The position numbers and the translations under genes were made by a program. Of a stretch of 64,000 bases of DNA, positions 1-8,695 are shown one piece after another (the first letter of the stretch is position 1; every line of letters begins with the position of its first letter). Origin of the DNA: Paraburkholderia piptadeniae (lineage in GTDB: Bacteria > Pseudomonadota > Gammaproteobacteria > Burkholderiales > Burkholderiaceae); the NCBI RefSeq assembly GCF_900007165.1, contig NZ_CYGY02000056.1, positions 1-64,000 of the forward strand. Reading direction: 5' to 3'. The notes under the pieces are model-generated. The model saw only the letters and a program-made list of their open reading frames with translations. It did not search any database and was not told the DNA's origin.

Positions 1-938
1 GCAACTCGACCAACGGTGATGGCGTGATCGTTGACCCGAACGGCTCGATCAATACCTCGGGCAACGGCTCGACCAACATCTCGGGCAACTCGACCGACGG
101 AAACGGCACGGTGATCAACGGTGACATCAACACCAGTGACAACGGCACGACCAACATCAGCGGCAACTCGACCAACGGTGATGGCGTGATCGTCGACCCG
201 AACGGCTCGATCAACACGTCCGACAACGGTACGACAACCATTGCCGGCAATTCGACGAACGCCACTGGCGTGGTCGTGGACCCGAACAGCTCGATCCACA
301 CCAGCGGCAATGCGACGACGGTCATCATCGACAACGGCAACATCACGGTCATTACCAGCAACGGTAAGGACAATGGCGGCAACACCGAAAACAACAGTGG
401 CAACGGTGGCGCAACGGGCAGCTCGCACGGCGGCTCCGGCGCAACGGTGGCCGGTGTGCTCGGTGGAATCGGCATCGTTGGCGGAGTGAACTACCTGCTC
501 GCGGCCCACTTCGCTCACTGGTATCTGGAGGAGGCGCAACCGCTGACGCTGGAATCGGGCGATGCCGTGTTCTGGGCCGACGCGACGCTGGACCAGGTGA
601 CGATGGACGAAGCCACCAGCTCCGCCGATGCAACGCTGATGACCCGTGCGGGCGAGCTGTTGCGTCACATGCAGTACCGTGATGGCGCCGACGGCGTGAA
701 GCACTTCGCGTTCGAAGACAAGTCGTCGAAGACGAAGGCCGACCTGTCGGTCAACATGCAGACGCACGAGTTCTTCTATACGGAGAGCGGCCTGAAGGAC
801 GGCAAGCCGTATGTCGTGAAGGCGCACGGTTGGCTCAAGCATGGACTGGGCGGGACGAAGGCGGCAAAGACGGCGAACGCGGCCGATGCCGGCAAGGCAG
901 CGGCCCCGGCCAAGGCAACCGCCCAGTCGGGCAGCTGA
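1..938 (+). CDS. Sequon-rich repeat surface protein, C-terminal part (5' end outside window)
   Basis: The reading frame is open from base 3 with no stop upstream, so this is the 3' part of a longer gene; the in-frame GTG at 24 is inside a repeat and is not a convincing start. The visible N-terminal part (about 130 residues) is built of roughly 28-residue repeats rich in Asn, Gly, Ser and Thr and contains about 20 N-X-S/T sequons. A Gly-rich hydrophobic stretch follows (near GVLGGIGIVGGVNYLL), then a sequon-free C-terminal domain of about 140 residues and an Ala/Lys-rich tail. The repeat composition suggests an exported adhesin. The HMW1C-like glycosyltransferases and TpsB transporter downstream suggest it is N-glycosylated and secreted by a two-partner route, but this is inference: the N-terminal secretion domain is not in the window. 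An autotransporter-like or other envelope protein is possible. Confidence 0.75.
   Translation, partial: NSTNGDGVIVDPNGSINTSGNGSTNISGNSTDGNGTVINGDINTSDNGTTNISGNSTNGDGVIVDPNGSINTSDNGTTTIAGNSTNATGVVVDPNSSIHTSGNATTVIIDNGNITVITSNGKDNGGNTENNSGNGGATGSSHGGSGATVAGVLGGIGIVGGVNYLLAAHFAHWYLEEAQPLTLESGDAVFWADATLDQVTMDEATSSADATLMTRAGELLRHMQYRDGADGVKHFAFEDKSSKTKADLSVNMQTHEFFYTESGLKDGKPYVVKAHGWLKHGLGGTKAAKTANAADAGKAAAPAKATAQSGS
3..332 (+). repeat. Tandem coding repeats, four units of 26-28 codons
   Basis: Four in-frame units begin at 3, 87, 165 and 249 (28, 26, 28 and 28 codons). Each starts with Asn-Ser-Thr and carries the pattern NST..G..V..DPNGSINTS.N.TTNISG with variations. Units 1 and 3 are close to identical at the DNA level; unit 4 is the most diverged. 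The array probably continues to the left of the window. Such arrays can change copy number by slippage or recombination. Confidence 0.85.
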
Positions 939-1085
939 TCCCGGAGGGCAAGCCGGTGAACGCATGCATGACGCGTCCACCGTGCGAGCCAGGGCAAGCG
1001 TACTGAGCCACTCTCAACCCGGGCGATCGCCCGGAAGATGTTTGGCGTAATGCGCGGCAGCCCGCTTCAGGAGAAGCAAGCCCTA

Positions 1086-1108
1086 AAGTCCGGCCACGTG
1101 CCGGACTT
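1086..1108. other. Perfect hairpin, 9-bp stem
   Basis: AAGTCCGGC and GCCGGACTT are exact reverse complements around a CACGT loop. No T-run follows, so it is not a classical intrinsic terminator. A closely related hairpin with the same GGCCACGTG core lies at 4812-4834, also just after a gene. Confidence 0.6.
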
Positions 1109-1138
1109 CAACAACATGGTCAGCCACGTCTGACCGGG

Positions 1139-1178
1139 ATGGCCCGCTCGGCTCACGCTGATCGGGCCATTTCTTTTT
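1139..1178 (+). terminator. Rho-independent terminator
   Basis: ATGGCCCG (1139-1146) pairs with CGGGCCAT (1163-1170), followed directly by TTCTTTTT. It lies about 200 bases after the adhesin stop codon and closes that transcription unit before the lipoprotein gene. Confidence 0.85.
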
Positions 1179-1467
1179 GCGCGGAACCATTCCCGCAAAT
1201 AAATTCATTCACCGCAATCCGACCCGCATTAAGCACATTCGCAATCCCAGCGAATTCGAATTTTTTCTAATTCAATCGCTACCCGATTGCGGTCAAATAG
1301 TGACCACAAGGCGTGGTTCAACGGCCAGGCGGCAATGCCATCACGGACGATGCCAATCAACACCGATTCATCGGCTGATGCATCGACGCAACCAGCGTCC
1401 CCTCTCTACATTCCCCACCGCAATCGCTTCCTTTGTCGCGATCGCTAATTTCCCAAAAGAAACGTTC

Positions 1468-2676
1468 ATGCAGAAGTTCATATTGAATGCGGCACTGTGC
1501 CTTCTTCTCGGCATCCTCGCGGCCTGTGGCGGCGGTGGCAGCAGCGCCGACAACTCAACTTCAACCAGCCAGCCATCCGGCAAGAACGGACCAGCGCAAA
1601 ACCAGATAGCAGTGACGGTCGGCCCCAACGCGTATAACGCAAGGAACATGCTCTACACGTCAGTGATCATCTGCGTGCCGGGCACGTCGAACTGCCAGAC
1701 CATCGACAACATCCAGGTCGATACGGCATCGAATGGCCTGCGCGTGATGGCGTCCGCGCTGACGCTTCCTCTGCCGCCAAGCACGGCCGCGGCGGGCGGC
1801 ACGTTAACGGAATGCTCAATATTCGGCCCTGGTGCGGCATGGGGACCTGTCGTCAGCGCGGACATCAAGCTGGCCGGCGAGATCGCCGCGAACGCGCCGA
1901 TCCAGCTCGTCGCCGATCCGTCCTTCGCCGGTTCCGCCAGCGCTCAATGCGCTTCCAACGGTGTCGCCAACCTCGACACACCCGCCGCCATGCACGCCAA
2001 TGGCGTCCTGGGCATCGGCATCCACACCAACGACTGCGGCGCGAATTGCGCGTCGTCCACGAGTTCCGGCCAGTATTTCGGGTGCCTCGCCAATGCGAGT
2101 TCGTGCGCGCCTTCGACGGTCCCCGAAAGCAGTCAGGTGGCGAACCCCATCAGCCTGTTTGCGACGGACAACAACGGCGCGTCGATCAGCCTTCCCAGCG
2201 TCCCCGCAACAGGAAGCAGCACGGTGACGGGCACATTGACATTCGGCATCGACACGCAGGCAAACAACGCTTTGGGGTCAGCGAAAATCTATTCCGTCGA
2301 CAACTACGGCAATTTCGTCACCGTTTTCAATGGCAAGACGTTGACGGCCTTCCTCGACAGCGGCTCGAACGGGCTCTTCTTTACGGACGATATCCCGCAG
2401 TGCTCGGGAAATTCTTTCTATTGCCCGTCTTCGACGCAAAGCTATTCCGCTGTGATTCAAGGGCGCAACGGAAACAGCACCACCGTCGACTTCAACGTCG
2501 CCAATGCCGTCACGATGACAGGGAACGGCATGTACGCAATGGACAGTTTCGCTGCCGACGCCGGCATGCCAACGCTTTTCGACTGGGGCTTGCCGTTCTA
2601 TTACGGCCGCACGGTTTTCATGGCGATAGCGGGAAAGAAAACAGCGGAAGGCGTCGGCCCATTCGCTGCGTTCTAG
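1468..2676 (+). CDS. DUF3443-type lipoprotein
   Basis: A 402-residue exported protein. The start at 1468 is chosen because it gives a clean lipoprotein signal peptide (MQKFILNAALCLLLGILAAC, lipobox ending in Cys20) followed by a Gly/Ser-rich linker; the longer frame back to 1177 has no secretory or coding character. The body has repeated short cysteine spacings (for example CVPGTSNC, near residue 60) and a motif resembling aspartyl-protease-like folds (LDSGSNGLFF). The overall look matches the DUF3443 proteins common in Burkholderia, whose function is unknown. It sits between the repeat adhesin and the first glycosyltransferase on the same strand, but a terminator separates it from the adhesin, so a role in the glyco-adhesin system is only suggested by position. 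Confidence 0.8.
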   Translation: MQKFILNAALCLLLGILAACGGGGSSADNSTSTSQPSGKNGPAQNQIAVTVGPNAYNARNMLYTSVIICVPGTSNCQTIDNIQVDTASNGLRVMASALTLPLPPSTAAAGGTLTECSIFGPGAAWGPVVSADIKLAGEIAANAPIQLVADPSFAGSASAQCASNGVANLDTPAAMHANGVLGIGIHTNDCGANCASSTSSGQYFGCLANASSCAPSTVPESSQVANPISLFATDNNGASISLPSVPATGSSTVTGTLTFGIDTQANNALGSAKIYSVDNYGNFVTVFNGKTLTAFLDSGSNGLFFTDDIPQCSGNSFYCPSSTQSYSAVIQGRNGNSTTVDFNVANAVTMTGNGMYAMDSFAADAGMPTLFDWGLPFYYGRTVFMAIAGKKTAEGVGPFAAF

Positions 2677-2716
2677 CGCTTCGGTCTGGTTCGATCCGGT
2701 TCAATTCGCCGGCAAA

Positions 2717-2737
2717 TTAGAACTTCTTCTATTCGAT
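2717..2737 (+). promoter_or_regulatory. Shared upstream element, copy 1 (TAGAA-N4-TTCTA)
   Basis: The 21 bases starting TTAGAACTTCTTCTA are identical to those at 4955-4975. The core TAGAA-CTTC-TTCTA (2718-2731) is an inverted repeat with a 4-base spacer. It lies 145 bases before the start codon of the first HMW1C-like gene, with a possible -10 (TAGTAT) near 2755. Likely an activator site or promoter element shared by the glycosyltransferase and transporter genes. Confidence 0.55.
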
Positions 2738-2861
2738 CCGCGCGGCCGAAATCCTAGTATTTCTCCCGACGGTTCGACGCAACCCGAACTGCCCCATCCA
2801 TTCAGGCGGAAGCGGATCACATTGCCAGCTCGCCGCCTCGCCCTTCCTGAGGCACACGACC

Positions 2862-4751
2862 ATGACTTTCAGCATCAACAAGTTTGAGTACCTTTGTTTT
2901 CGCCGCGACAAGGAGCCGGCCAGCCGCGAACTGCTGAAGCTGCTGAAACTGCTCGACGACAATTATGGTTATCTCAAGGGAGTCGATGGCTGGGCGCAGT
3001 CGGGAGAGGCGCGCGACATTCTCGACGATCATCTGCTGTCACGTCTCGCGGCGGCGATCACGGCCCTTGTCAGCGACCCCTCGTATCGGTTCTCAGAAGA
3101 AGGCTTCAAACGGGTCCAGCCATTCCAGCGCTGGCTTGCCGGAATCTTCGCCGCGAGCCCGTTCCGCAACGCCGATCACATTCTGCGTTCGTTCGGGTGC
3201 GACGAGGAAGCGCGCAACTCGCTCCAATTGCGCAACGAGGCGCTGCGCAAATTCCAGCTCTTCTATCTGCCCGAGTCGGAGGTTCGCCTCGATTGGGACG
3301 CGCTGTGGAATCTCGACAAGACGGCCGCTGCGGGCCTCGCGATGACGATCCTGTCCTCGCGCTTTCTCGCCACCCCGTCCGCGCATCAGAAGCGCGAACT
3401 GATCCTGCGCTGGTTGCCCGACAAGCTCGATCAGATCGAAAGCCTCGACTCGCTGCCCACAGGCGTGCTGCACTCGATGTACATGCACTGTAGCTACGCG
3501 GACTTGCCCGGCAAGCACGACATCAAAAAGCCGATCAACACGCTGATTCGCCGCAAGCTCGCGAGCCTCGGCCTGCAAGACGTCCAGCGCAAGGCCGTGC
3601 CGGTGATGGACGGCAAGCCCGTCGTGCTCGTCGTGCTCGAATGGTTCTCGAAGAATCACTCGATCTACCGCACGCACTCGCAGACGATGGTCGCGATGCG
3701 CGACAAGTTTCATCTCGTCGGCATGGGCTTCGAAGACCGCGTCGACGACTCGGGCCGCGAAGTCTTTCACGAGTTCATTCCGTTCAAGGGCAACGCTCTC
3801 TGGGAGAACGCGCGCCAGGTGCGCGAAGTCAGCGAAGAACGTCAGGCGCAGATGATGTATATGCCGAGCGTCGGCATGTTCCCGATCACGATGGTGCTCG
3901 CATGTCTGCGCGTCGCGCCGATGCAGCTGATGGCATTGGGCCACCCCGCTACCACGCACGGCCATGCGATGGATTATGTCGTGGTCGAAGAAGACTACGT
4001 CGGCGACGAAGCGTGCTTCAGCGAAAAGCTGCTGAAGCTGCCCTCCGACGGCATGCCGTACCGTCCGCCCGCAGCCATGCTCGAACTCGATCTGCCCAGC
4101 AAGCGCGCGACGAAATCGGGCCCCGTGAAAATCGCCGTCGCCGGTACGACTATCAAGCTCAACCCGCGCTTCCTGCAGACGTGCGCGGACATCGCCAACG
4201 AAGCGTCCGTACCCGTCGAGTTTCATTTTCTCGTCGGCCAGGCAACAGGCGTGATCTATCCGCAGGTGTGCAGCCTGGTGCGCCGCATGATGGGCGACAA
4301 GGCCGTCGTGCACAAGCACCAGAACTACGCGAACTACATGAAGGTGATCGCGGAGTGCGACCTGTTCCTCAACCCGTTCCCGTTCGGCAACACGAACGGC
4401 ATCGTCGATACCGTGTGGGCGGGTCTCGTCGGCGTGTGCAAGACGGGGCGCGAAGTGCACGAGCATATCGACGAAGGGATGTTCCGCCGCCTGGGCTTTC
4501 CGGAATGGATGATCGCGAAGACAAACGACGAATACAAGGCCGCCGCGCTGCGTCTGATCGACAACCCGGCCGAGCGTCGCGAACTGGCCGGTCAAGTGGC
4601 CGGTCCGAAAGCCGTCGAGAAGCTCATTTTCACAGGCCGCCCGGAGATTCTCGGCGAGCGCATGCAGGCGCTGTGGGAAGAACGGGTTCGCGCAACACGT
4701 CCAAGCGAACCGTCGACGGAAGAGCCCGCAGAAGCGTTGCCGCTCGCATGA
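2862..4751 (+). CDS. HMW1C-like protein N-glycosyltransferase (GT41), paralogue 1
   Basis: A 629-residue soluble protein without signal peptide. It matches the HMW1C/NGT family, which transfers glucose or galactose from UDP- or GDP-activated donors to asparagine in N-X-S/T sequons in the cytoplasm. Family hallmarks visible here are GHPATTHG (about residues 361-368), the following VVVEEDYVGDEACFSEKLLKLP stretch, NPFPFGNTNGIVDTV (from about 504) and KTGREVHEHIDEG. The all-alpha N-terminal region precedes a GT-B fold, as in the family, and the length (about 620) is typical. The C-terminal tail after about residue 610 differs from the paralogue at 6832-8688. Transcribed alone, followed by a hairpin at 4812. 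The natural acceptor is probably the sequon-rich protein at the left edge; this is inference. Confidence 0.9.
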   Translation: MTFSINKFEYLCFRRDKEPASRELLKLLKLLDDNYGYLKGVDGWAQSGEARDILDDHLLSRLAAAITALVSDPSYRFSEEGFKRVQPFQRWLAGIFAASPFRNADHILRSFGCDEEARNSLQLRNEALRKFQLFYLPESEVRLDWDALWNLDKTAAAGLAMTILSSRFLATPSAHQKRELILRWLPDKLDQIESLDSLPTGVLHSMYMHCSYADLPGKHDIKKPINTLIRRKLASLGLQDVQRKAVPVMDGKPVVLVVLEWFSKNHSIYRTHSQTMVAMRDKFHLVGMGFEDRVDDSGREVFHEFIPFKGNALWENARQVREVSEERQAQMMYMPSVGMFPITMVLACLRVAPMQLMALGHPATTHGHAMDYVVVEEDYVGDEACFSEKLLKLPSDGMPYRPPAAMLELDLPSKRATKSGPVKIAVAGTTIKLNPRFLQTCADIANEASVPVEFHFLVGQATGVIYPQVCSLVRRMMGDKAVVHKHQNYANYMKVIAECDLFLNPFPFGNTNGIVDTVWAGLVGVCKTGREVHEHIDEGMFRRLGFPEWMIAKTNDEYKAAALRLIDNPAERRELAGQVAGPKAVEKLIFTGRPEILGERMQALWEERVRATRPSEPSTEEPAEALPLA

Positions 4752-4811
4752 CGGTTCCTTGCTGACAGTTCGCGGATCAGCGCATCGCCGACATTCATTC
4801 CATTCGATACA

Positions 4812-4834
4812 AAGCCCGGCCACGTGTCGGGCTT
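4812..4834. other. Hairpin after glycosyltransferase 1, similar to 1086-1108
   Basis: AAGCCCG (4812-4818) pairs with CGGGCTT (4828-4834). The element shares the core GGCCACGTG with the hairpin at 1086-1108. It lies 61 bases beyond the stop codon of the glycosyltransferase and may act in termination or mRNA stability, although no T-run follows. Confidence 0.5.
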
Positions 4835-4954
4835 ACTGCTTCCGGCCGCAAACATCGCGCGAGGCAACGCCGCAGCATAGCGGCGTATGCGGCACCCTGT
4901 CGCAGCAAAGCCGCCCTCACCGCTCGCTCAGATTTTTTCTCCAACGACGCAACT

Positions 4955-4975
4955 TTAGAACTTCTTCTATTCGAT
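4955..4975 (+). promoter_or_regulatory. Shared upstream element, copy 2 (TAGAA-N4-TTCTA)
   Basis: Identical over 21 bases to 2717-2737, with the inverted repeat at 4956-4969. It lies 133 bases before the start of the TpsB gene, nearly the same distance as copy 1 from its gene. This argues for one regulator controlling both transcription units. Confidence 0.55.
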
Positions 4976-5031
4976 TCCAGAGACCAAAAAATTAACCTTT
5001 GCATCGTTGGCCCTGCGCAATCCTGAGTGAG

Positions 5032-5064
5032 CAAAACACCAGAGCGCAACGTCTGGGCGTTTTG
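5032..5064 (+). promoter_or_regulatory. Leader hairpin upstream of tpsB (attenuator-like)
   Basis: CAAAAC-ACCAGA (5032-5043) pairs, with one bulge, with TCTGG-GC-GTTTTG (5052-5064). The hairpin sits 24 bases before the TpsB start codon, between the shared element and the gene. Its TTTT run on the 3' arm gives it a terminator-like shape, so it could be an attenuator or a translation-controlling structure. Confidence 0.4.
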
Positions 5065-5087
5065 TTCAATGCAAGGATTAGTGGGTA

Positions 5088-6764
5088 ATGTCGGCGCGCA
5101 AAAATAATCTTGGTATCACCATCGGACACACGCTCTGCGCGGGCTCGCTGATTCTGGCGGGACTGGTGAATGCAGAGCCTGTTGCAACCGTAAGCGCGAG
5201 TCCCGTCGCGCAAGCACCCGTCACGGTGAAAGTGGTGCCCGCAGGTGGCGGAGACGCAATCGTCGTCACGCAGTTGATGAACGCTGAAATAAGCAAGCTC
5301 GGCAGCGCTCCGAAAACACTCGACGAAGTCAACCGCTGGTCCGACGTGCTCACGGCCGCGATGCGTCAGGGCGGCTTTCCCATCGCCACCGTGCTGATGA
5401 CCGACGACGACTGGCGCATCGCGCAGAACGGCGGCGTCGCGAAATTCACGGTCTTTCCCGGTCGCATCCGGCAGATCACGGTCAAGAACAAGTCGCGCGT
5501 CGCCGATGCACGCCTTCAACGTCTGATCACACACGCACTGTGCGGCAAGGAAACGATTGAAGGCGTGTGTCTGTTGCGCACCGCCCGGCTCGAACGCACG
5601 ACGGAATTGCTCCAGGACGTGCCCGGCGTCGCGATCGAAAGCGCGCCGCATTTCGCGCCGGGTGCGGACGTCGGCGACGCGAACGTCGTGTTCAGCATCG
5701 CGGAATTGGGCAAGCCTGTGTCGGCTGACCTGATCATGGACAACAAGGGCATTCCGTCGACGGGCTCTTACCGCTTCGGTATGACGGCCTCAGCGAACAA
5801 CTATTTCCGCGCGGGGGAGAGCTACGCGTTCACGCTGATGGCCACCGACAAGAAGATGTGGACGGGCTCGATCACGGGCAGCATGCCCATACTCGACGAC
5901 GGTCTGCGCGTGACGGGCGGCTTCACGCGTCAACAGTACTCGATCAACACCGTGGCAGCGATGACGGGCGTCGCGAATGTCGCGCAGGCCGGCGTGCTGT
6001 TTCCGTTCACGCGTGGACTCGACCGCAACGTATGGGGCGGCGTTTCGCTTCTGCACAGCCAGACGGGCGTCGACATGGGGCCGGGCTATCCGAGCCAGCA
6101 CAGCAAGATCGATTCGGTGCAACTGTTGATGCAGGCCGACAACGGCGATCGCGCCAAACAACTGCGCACGAACATCTGGAGCGCGCAAGGCGCGCTCACG
6201 CTCGGACACGAGCGCAACGACTCCTTCGCCGACGACGTCACGCATGTCTCCGGCAACTACGCGAAGCTGACGGCCAACACATTCGCGACGTATGGCCTCA
6301 ACCCGAGCGGCGACCTGTTCCTGTCCGGCCGCGTGAACGGGCAACTGGCAAGCCGCAATCTCGACGCCAGCGAAAAGCTCGGCATCGGCGGGCCGGACGC
6401 CGTACGCGCCTACCGCGCAGACGAAGGTTCGCTCGACGACGGCGCCGTGGTCAATCTGGGGCTCTACAAGCGCATTCCCGTCGCTGTCGGTCATCAGCTT
6501 CAGGCTGGCGTATTCACCGACTTCGCTTATGGCCGCGTCAATCATTCGCCGTGGCCGAACTGGGAACTGAGCTATCCCGGCGTCCCCGGCGTCACGAATA
6601 GCCGCCTGCTTGCAGGCTACGGCCTGAGCCTCGACTGGCTCACGCCGATCGGCGCGACGGTTTCCGCGTCTGTTTCGAAGCCGTTCGGATTCTCTTCGCC
6701 TTCATGGGTCGACCCAGGCAAGAAGCCCGTTCAGTACTGGCTGTCGGTCACATGGAATCACTAA
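5088..6764 (+). CDS. Two-partner secretion outer-membrane transporter, TpsB/HMW1B/ShlB family
   Basis: A 558-residue precursor with a probable signal peptide (residues 1-29, cut near NAEP). A POTRA-containing periplasmic region follows (about 45-165, including the VFPGRIRQITVKN stretch), then a C-terminal beta-barrel that ends with aromatic residues. The motif GGPDAVRAYRADEG (around residue 430-445) corresponds to the conserved VRGY-type loop L6 that plugs the pore in FhaC-like proteins; here Gly is replaced by Ala. The family secretes large beta-helical exoproteins across the outer membrane. It lies between two HMW1C-like genes, the arrangement expected for an HMW-type glycosylated adhesin system, and 68 bases before the second one, probably as the first gene of an operon running to 10769. 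The repeat protein at the left edge is its most likely cargo. Confidence 0.9.
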   Translation: MSARKNNLGITIGHTLCAGSLILAGLVNAEPVATVSASPVAQAPVTVKVVPAGGGDAIVVTQLMNAEISKLGSAPKTLDEVNRWSDVLTAAMRQGGFPIATVLMTDDDWRIAQNGGVAKFTVFPGRIRQITVKNKSRVADARLQRLITHALCGKETIEGVCLLRTARLERTTELLQDVPGVAIESAPHFAPGADVGDANVVFSIAELGKPVSADLIMDNKGIPSTGSYRFGMTASANNYFRAGESYAFTLMATDKKMWTGSITGSMPILDDGLRVTGGFTRQQYSINTVAAMTGVANVAQAGVLFPFTRGLDRNVWGGVSLLHSQTGVDMGPGYPSQHSKIDSVQLLMQADNGDRAKQLRTNIWSAQGALTLGHERNDSFADDVTHVSGNYAKLTANTFATYGLNPSGDLFLSGRVNGQLASRNLDASEKLGIGGPDAVRAYRADEGSLDDGAVVNLGLYKRIPVAVGHQLQAGVFTDFAYGRVNHSPWPNWELSYPGVPGVTNSRLLAGYGLSLDWLTPIGATVSASVSKPFGFSSPSWVDPGKKPVQYWLSVTWNH

Positions 6765-6831
6765 CCGGTTCACTCGCGCGCCCCTGAAGGCGAGCGGTCC
6801 TCATCTCATCGTATTCATCAGGAAGAAGATC

Positions 6832-8688
6832 ATGAAATTCAGCATCAACAAGTTCGAATATCTCTGCTACCGCCGCGACTATGAAGGGGCGAGCCGCGAA
6901 CTGATCAAACTGCTCGCGAAGATCAATCAGAACTACGGCATTCTGATGGATGTCGATTGCTGGGCGCAGTCGGGCGAAGCGCGCGACATCATGGACGACC
7001 ATTTGCTGATTCGCGTCACGTCCGCGATTACGACGCTGATGACCGACCCGTCGTTCCGCTTCTCCGACGCGGGCTTCAAGCAAGCCGTCGTCTTTCAGCG
7101 CTGGCTGGCGGGTCTGTTTGCCGCGAGCCCGTTCCGCAACGGCGACCACGTGCTGCGCTCGCTGGGGACGAACGAGGAAGCGCGCAACGCCATTCAGCTT
7201 CGCAACGAGTACATCCGCAAGTTCCAGCTGTTCTACATGCCGGAATCCGAAGTGCGTCTGGACTGGGACGCGTTGTGGAATTTCGACAAGATCGCGACGG
7301 CCAGCCTCGCGACGACGATCCTGTCCTCGCGCTTCCTCGGCACGCCGTCCGCGCACCAGAAGCGCGAACTGATCCTGCGCTGGCTGCCCGAACGTCTCGA
7401 CCAGATCGAAAGCATCGACGCGTTGCCCATCGGCGTGCTGCACGACATGTACATGCACTGCAGCTACGCGGACTTGCCCGGCAAGCACGACATCAAGAAG
7501 CCGATCAACACGCTGATCCGCCGCAAGCTCGCGAGCCTCGGCCTGCATGACGTGCAGCGCGCGGCTGCGCCCGTCGTGGACGGCAAGCCCGTCGTGCTCG
7601 TCGTGCTCGAATGGTTCTCGAAGAACCACTCGATCTACCGCACGCACTCGCAGACGATGGTCGCGATGCGCGACAAGTTCCATCTGGTCGGCATGGGCTT
7701 CGAAGGACGTGTCGACGATGCGGGCAAGGCCGTGTTCCATGAGTTCATCCCCGTGCAGGGCGCCAATCTGTGGGAGAACGTCCGCCACGTGCGCGAAGTC
7801 AGCGAAGCGCGTCAGGCGCAGATGATGTACATGCCGAGCGTCGGCATGTTCCCGATCACGATGGCGCTCGCATGTCTGCGCGTCGCGCCGATGCAGCTGA
7901 TGGCATTGGGCCACCCCGCCACCACGCACGGCCACGCGATGGATTATGTCGTGGTCGAAGAAGGCTATGTCGGCGACGAAGCGTGCTTCAGCGAAAAACT
8001 GCTGAAGCTGCCCTCCGACGGCATGCCGTACCGTCCGCCCGCAGCCATGCTCGAACTCGATCTGCCGCGCAAGCGCGCGACGAAATCGGGTCCGGTGAAA
8101 ATCGCCGTCGCGGGCACGACGATCAAGATGAATCCCGGCTTCCTGCAAACGTGCGCGGCGATTGCCAACGAAGCATCCGTGCCCGTCGAGTTCCATTTCC
8201 TCGTCGGCCAGGCAACGGGTCTCACGTTCCCGCAAGTGCGCAACCTCGTGCGCCGTTTGATGGGCGACAAGGCCGTCGTGCACAAGCACCAGAACTACGC
8301 GAACTACATGAAGGTCATCGCCGAATGCGACCTGTTCCTCAATCCGTTCCCGTTCGGCAACACGAACGGCATCGTCGATACGGTGTGGGCAGGTCTCGTC
8401 GGCGTGTGCAAGACGGGACGCGAAGTGCACGAGCATATCGACGAGGGCATGTTCCGTCGCCTGGGCTTCCCGGAATGGATGATCGCGAAGACCACCGAAG
8501 AGTACAAGGCATCCGCACTGCGCCTGATCGACAACCCGAGCGAGCGTCGCGAACTGGCTCGCTCGCTGGCGGGTCCGAAGGCCATCGAGAAGCTCATTTT
8601 CAAGGGCCGCCCGGAGATTCTCGGCGAGCGCATGCAGGCGCTCTGGCAAGAGCAGATCGAAGCCGCGCAAGTTTCGAAGGCAGCGTGA
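6832..8688 (+). CDS. HMW1C-like protein N-glycosyltransferase (GT41), paralogue 2
   Basis: A 618-residue close paralogue of 2862-4751, collinear along its whole length and with blocks of near-identical DNA (for example around 3840-4080 versus 7800-8040). It has the same GHPATTHG, NPFPFGNTNGIVD and KTGREVHEHIDEG motifs. Differences concentrate in the N-terminal third and the tail, where paralogue 1 has a longer extension. It follows tpsB by 67 bases and precedes the fusion protein by 7 bases, so it is co-transcribed with both. Two transferases in one locus may differ in sugar donor or sequon preference, or may simply reflect a recent duplication. The sequence alone cannot decide between these. 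Confidence 0.9.
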   Translation: MKFSINKFEYLCYRRDYEGASRELIKLLAKINQNYGILMDVDCWAQSGEARDIMDDHLLIRVTSAITTLMTDPSFRFSDAGFKQAVVFQRWLAGLFAASPFRNGDHVLRSLGTNEEARNAIQLRNEYIRKFQLFYMPESEVRLDWDALWNFDKIATASLATTILSSRFLGTPSAHQKRELILRWLPERLDQIESIDALPIGVLHDMYMHCSYADLPGKHDIKKPINTLIRRKLASLGLHDVQRAAAPVVDGKPVVLVVLEWFSKNHSIYRTHSQTMVAMRDKFHLVGMGFEGRVDDAGKAVFHEFIPVQGANLWENVRHVREVSEARQAQMMYMPSVGMFPITMALACLRVAPMQLMALGHPATTHGHAMDYVVVEEGYVGDEACFSEKLLKLPSDGMPYRPPAAMLELDLPRKRATKSGPVKIAVAGTTIKMNPGFLQTCAAIANEASVPVEFHFLVGQATGLTFPQVRNLVRRLMGDKAVVHKHQNYANYMKVIAECDLFLNPFPFGNTNGIVDTVWAGLVGVCKTGREVHEHIDEGMFRRLGFPEWMIAKTTEEYKASALRLIDNPSERRELARSLAGPKAIEKLIFKGRPEILGERMQALWQEQIEAAQVSKAA

Positions 8689-8695
8689 GGCGATC

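Larger units (their letters stand above)
939..1467. other. Intergenic region with a hairpin and a terminator
   Basis: This 529-base gap holds the hairpin at 1086-1108 and the strong terminator at 1139-1178. The rest, AT-richer from about 1180, presumably holds the promoter of the downstream lipoprotein gene. No convincing small gene was seen; the in-frame extension upstream of 1468 has no Shine-Dalgarno and reads as non-protein. Confidence 0.6.

Noticed and set aside
3..332. Regular repeats considered as a CRISPR or intergenic array
   Set aside because: The units are in frame, vary at third positions and encode a repeat protein; there are no unique spacers.
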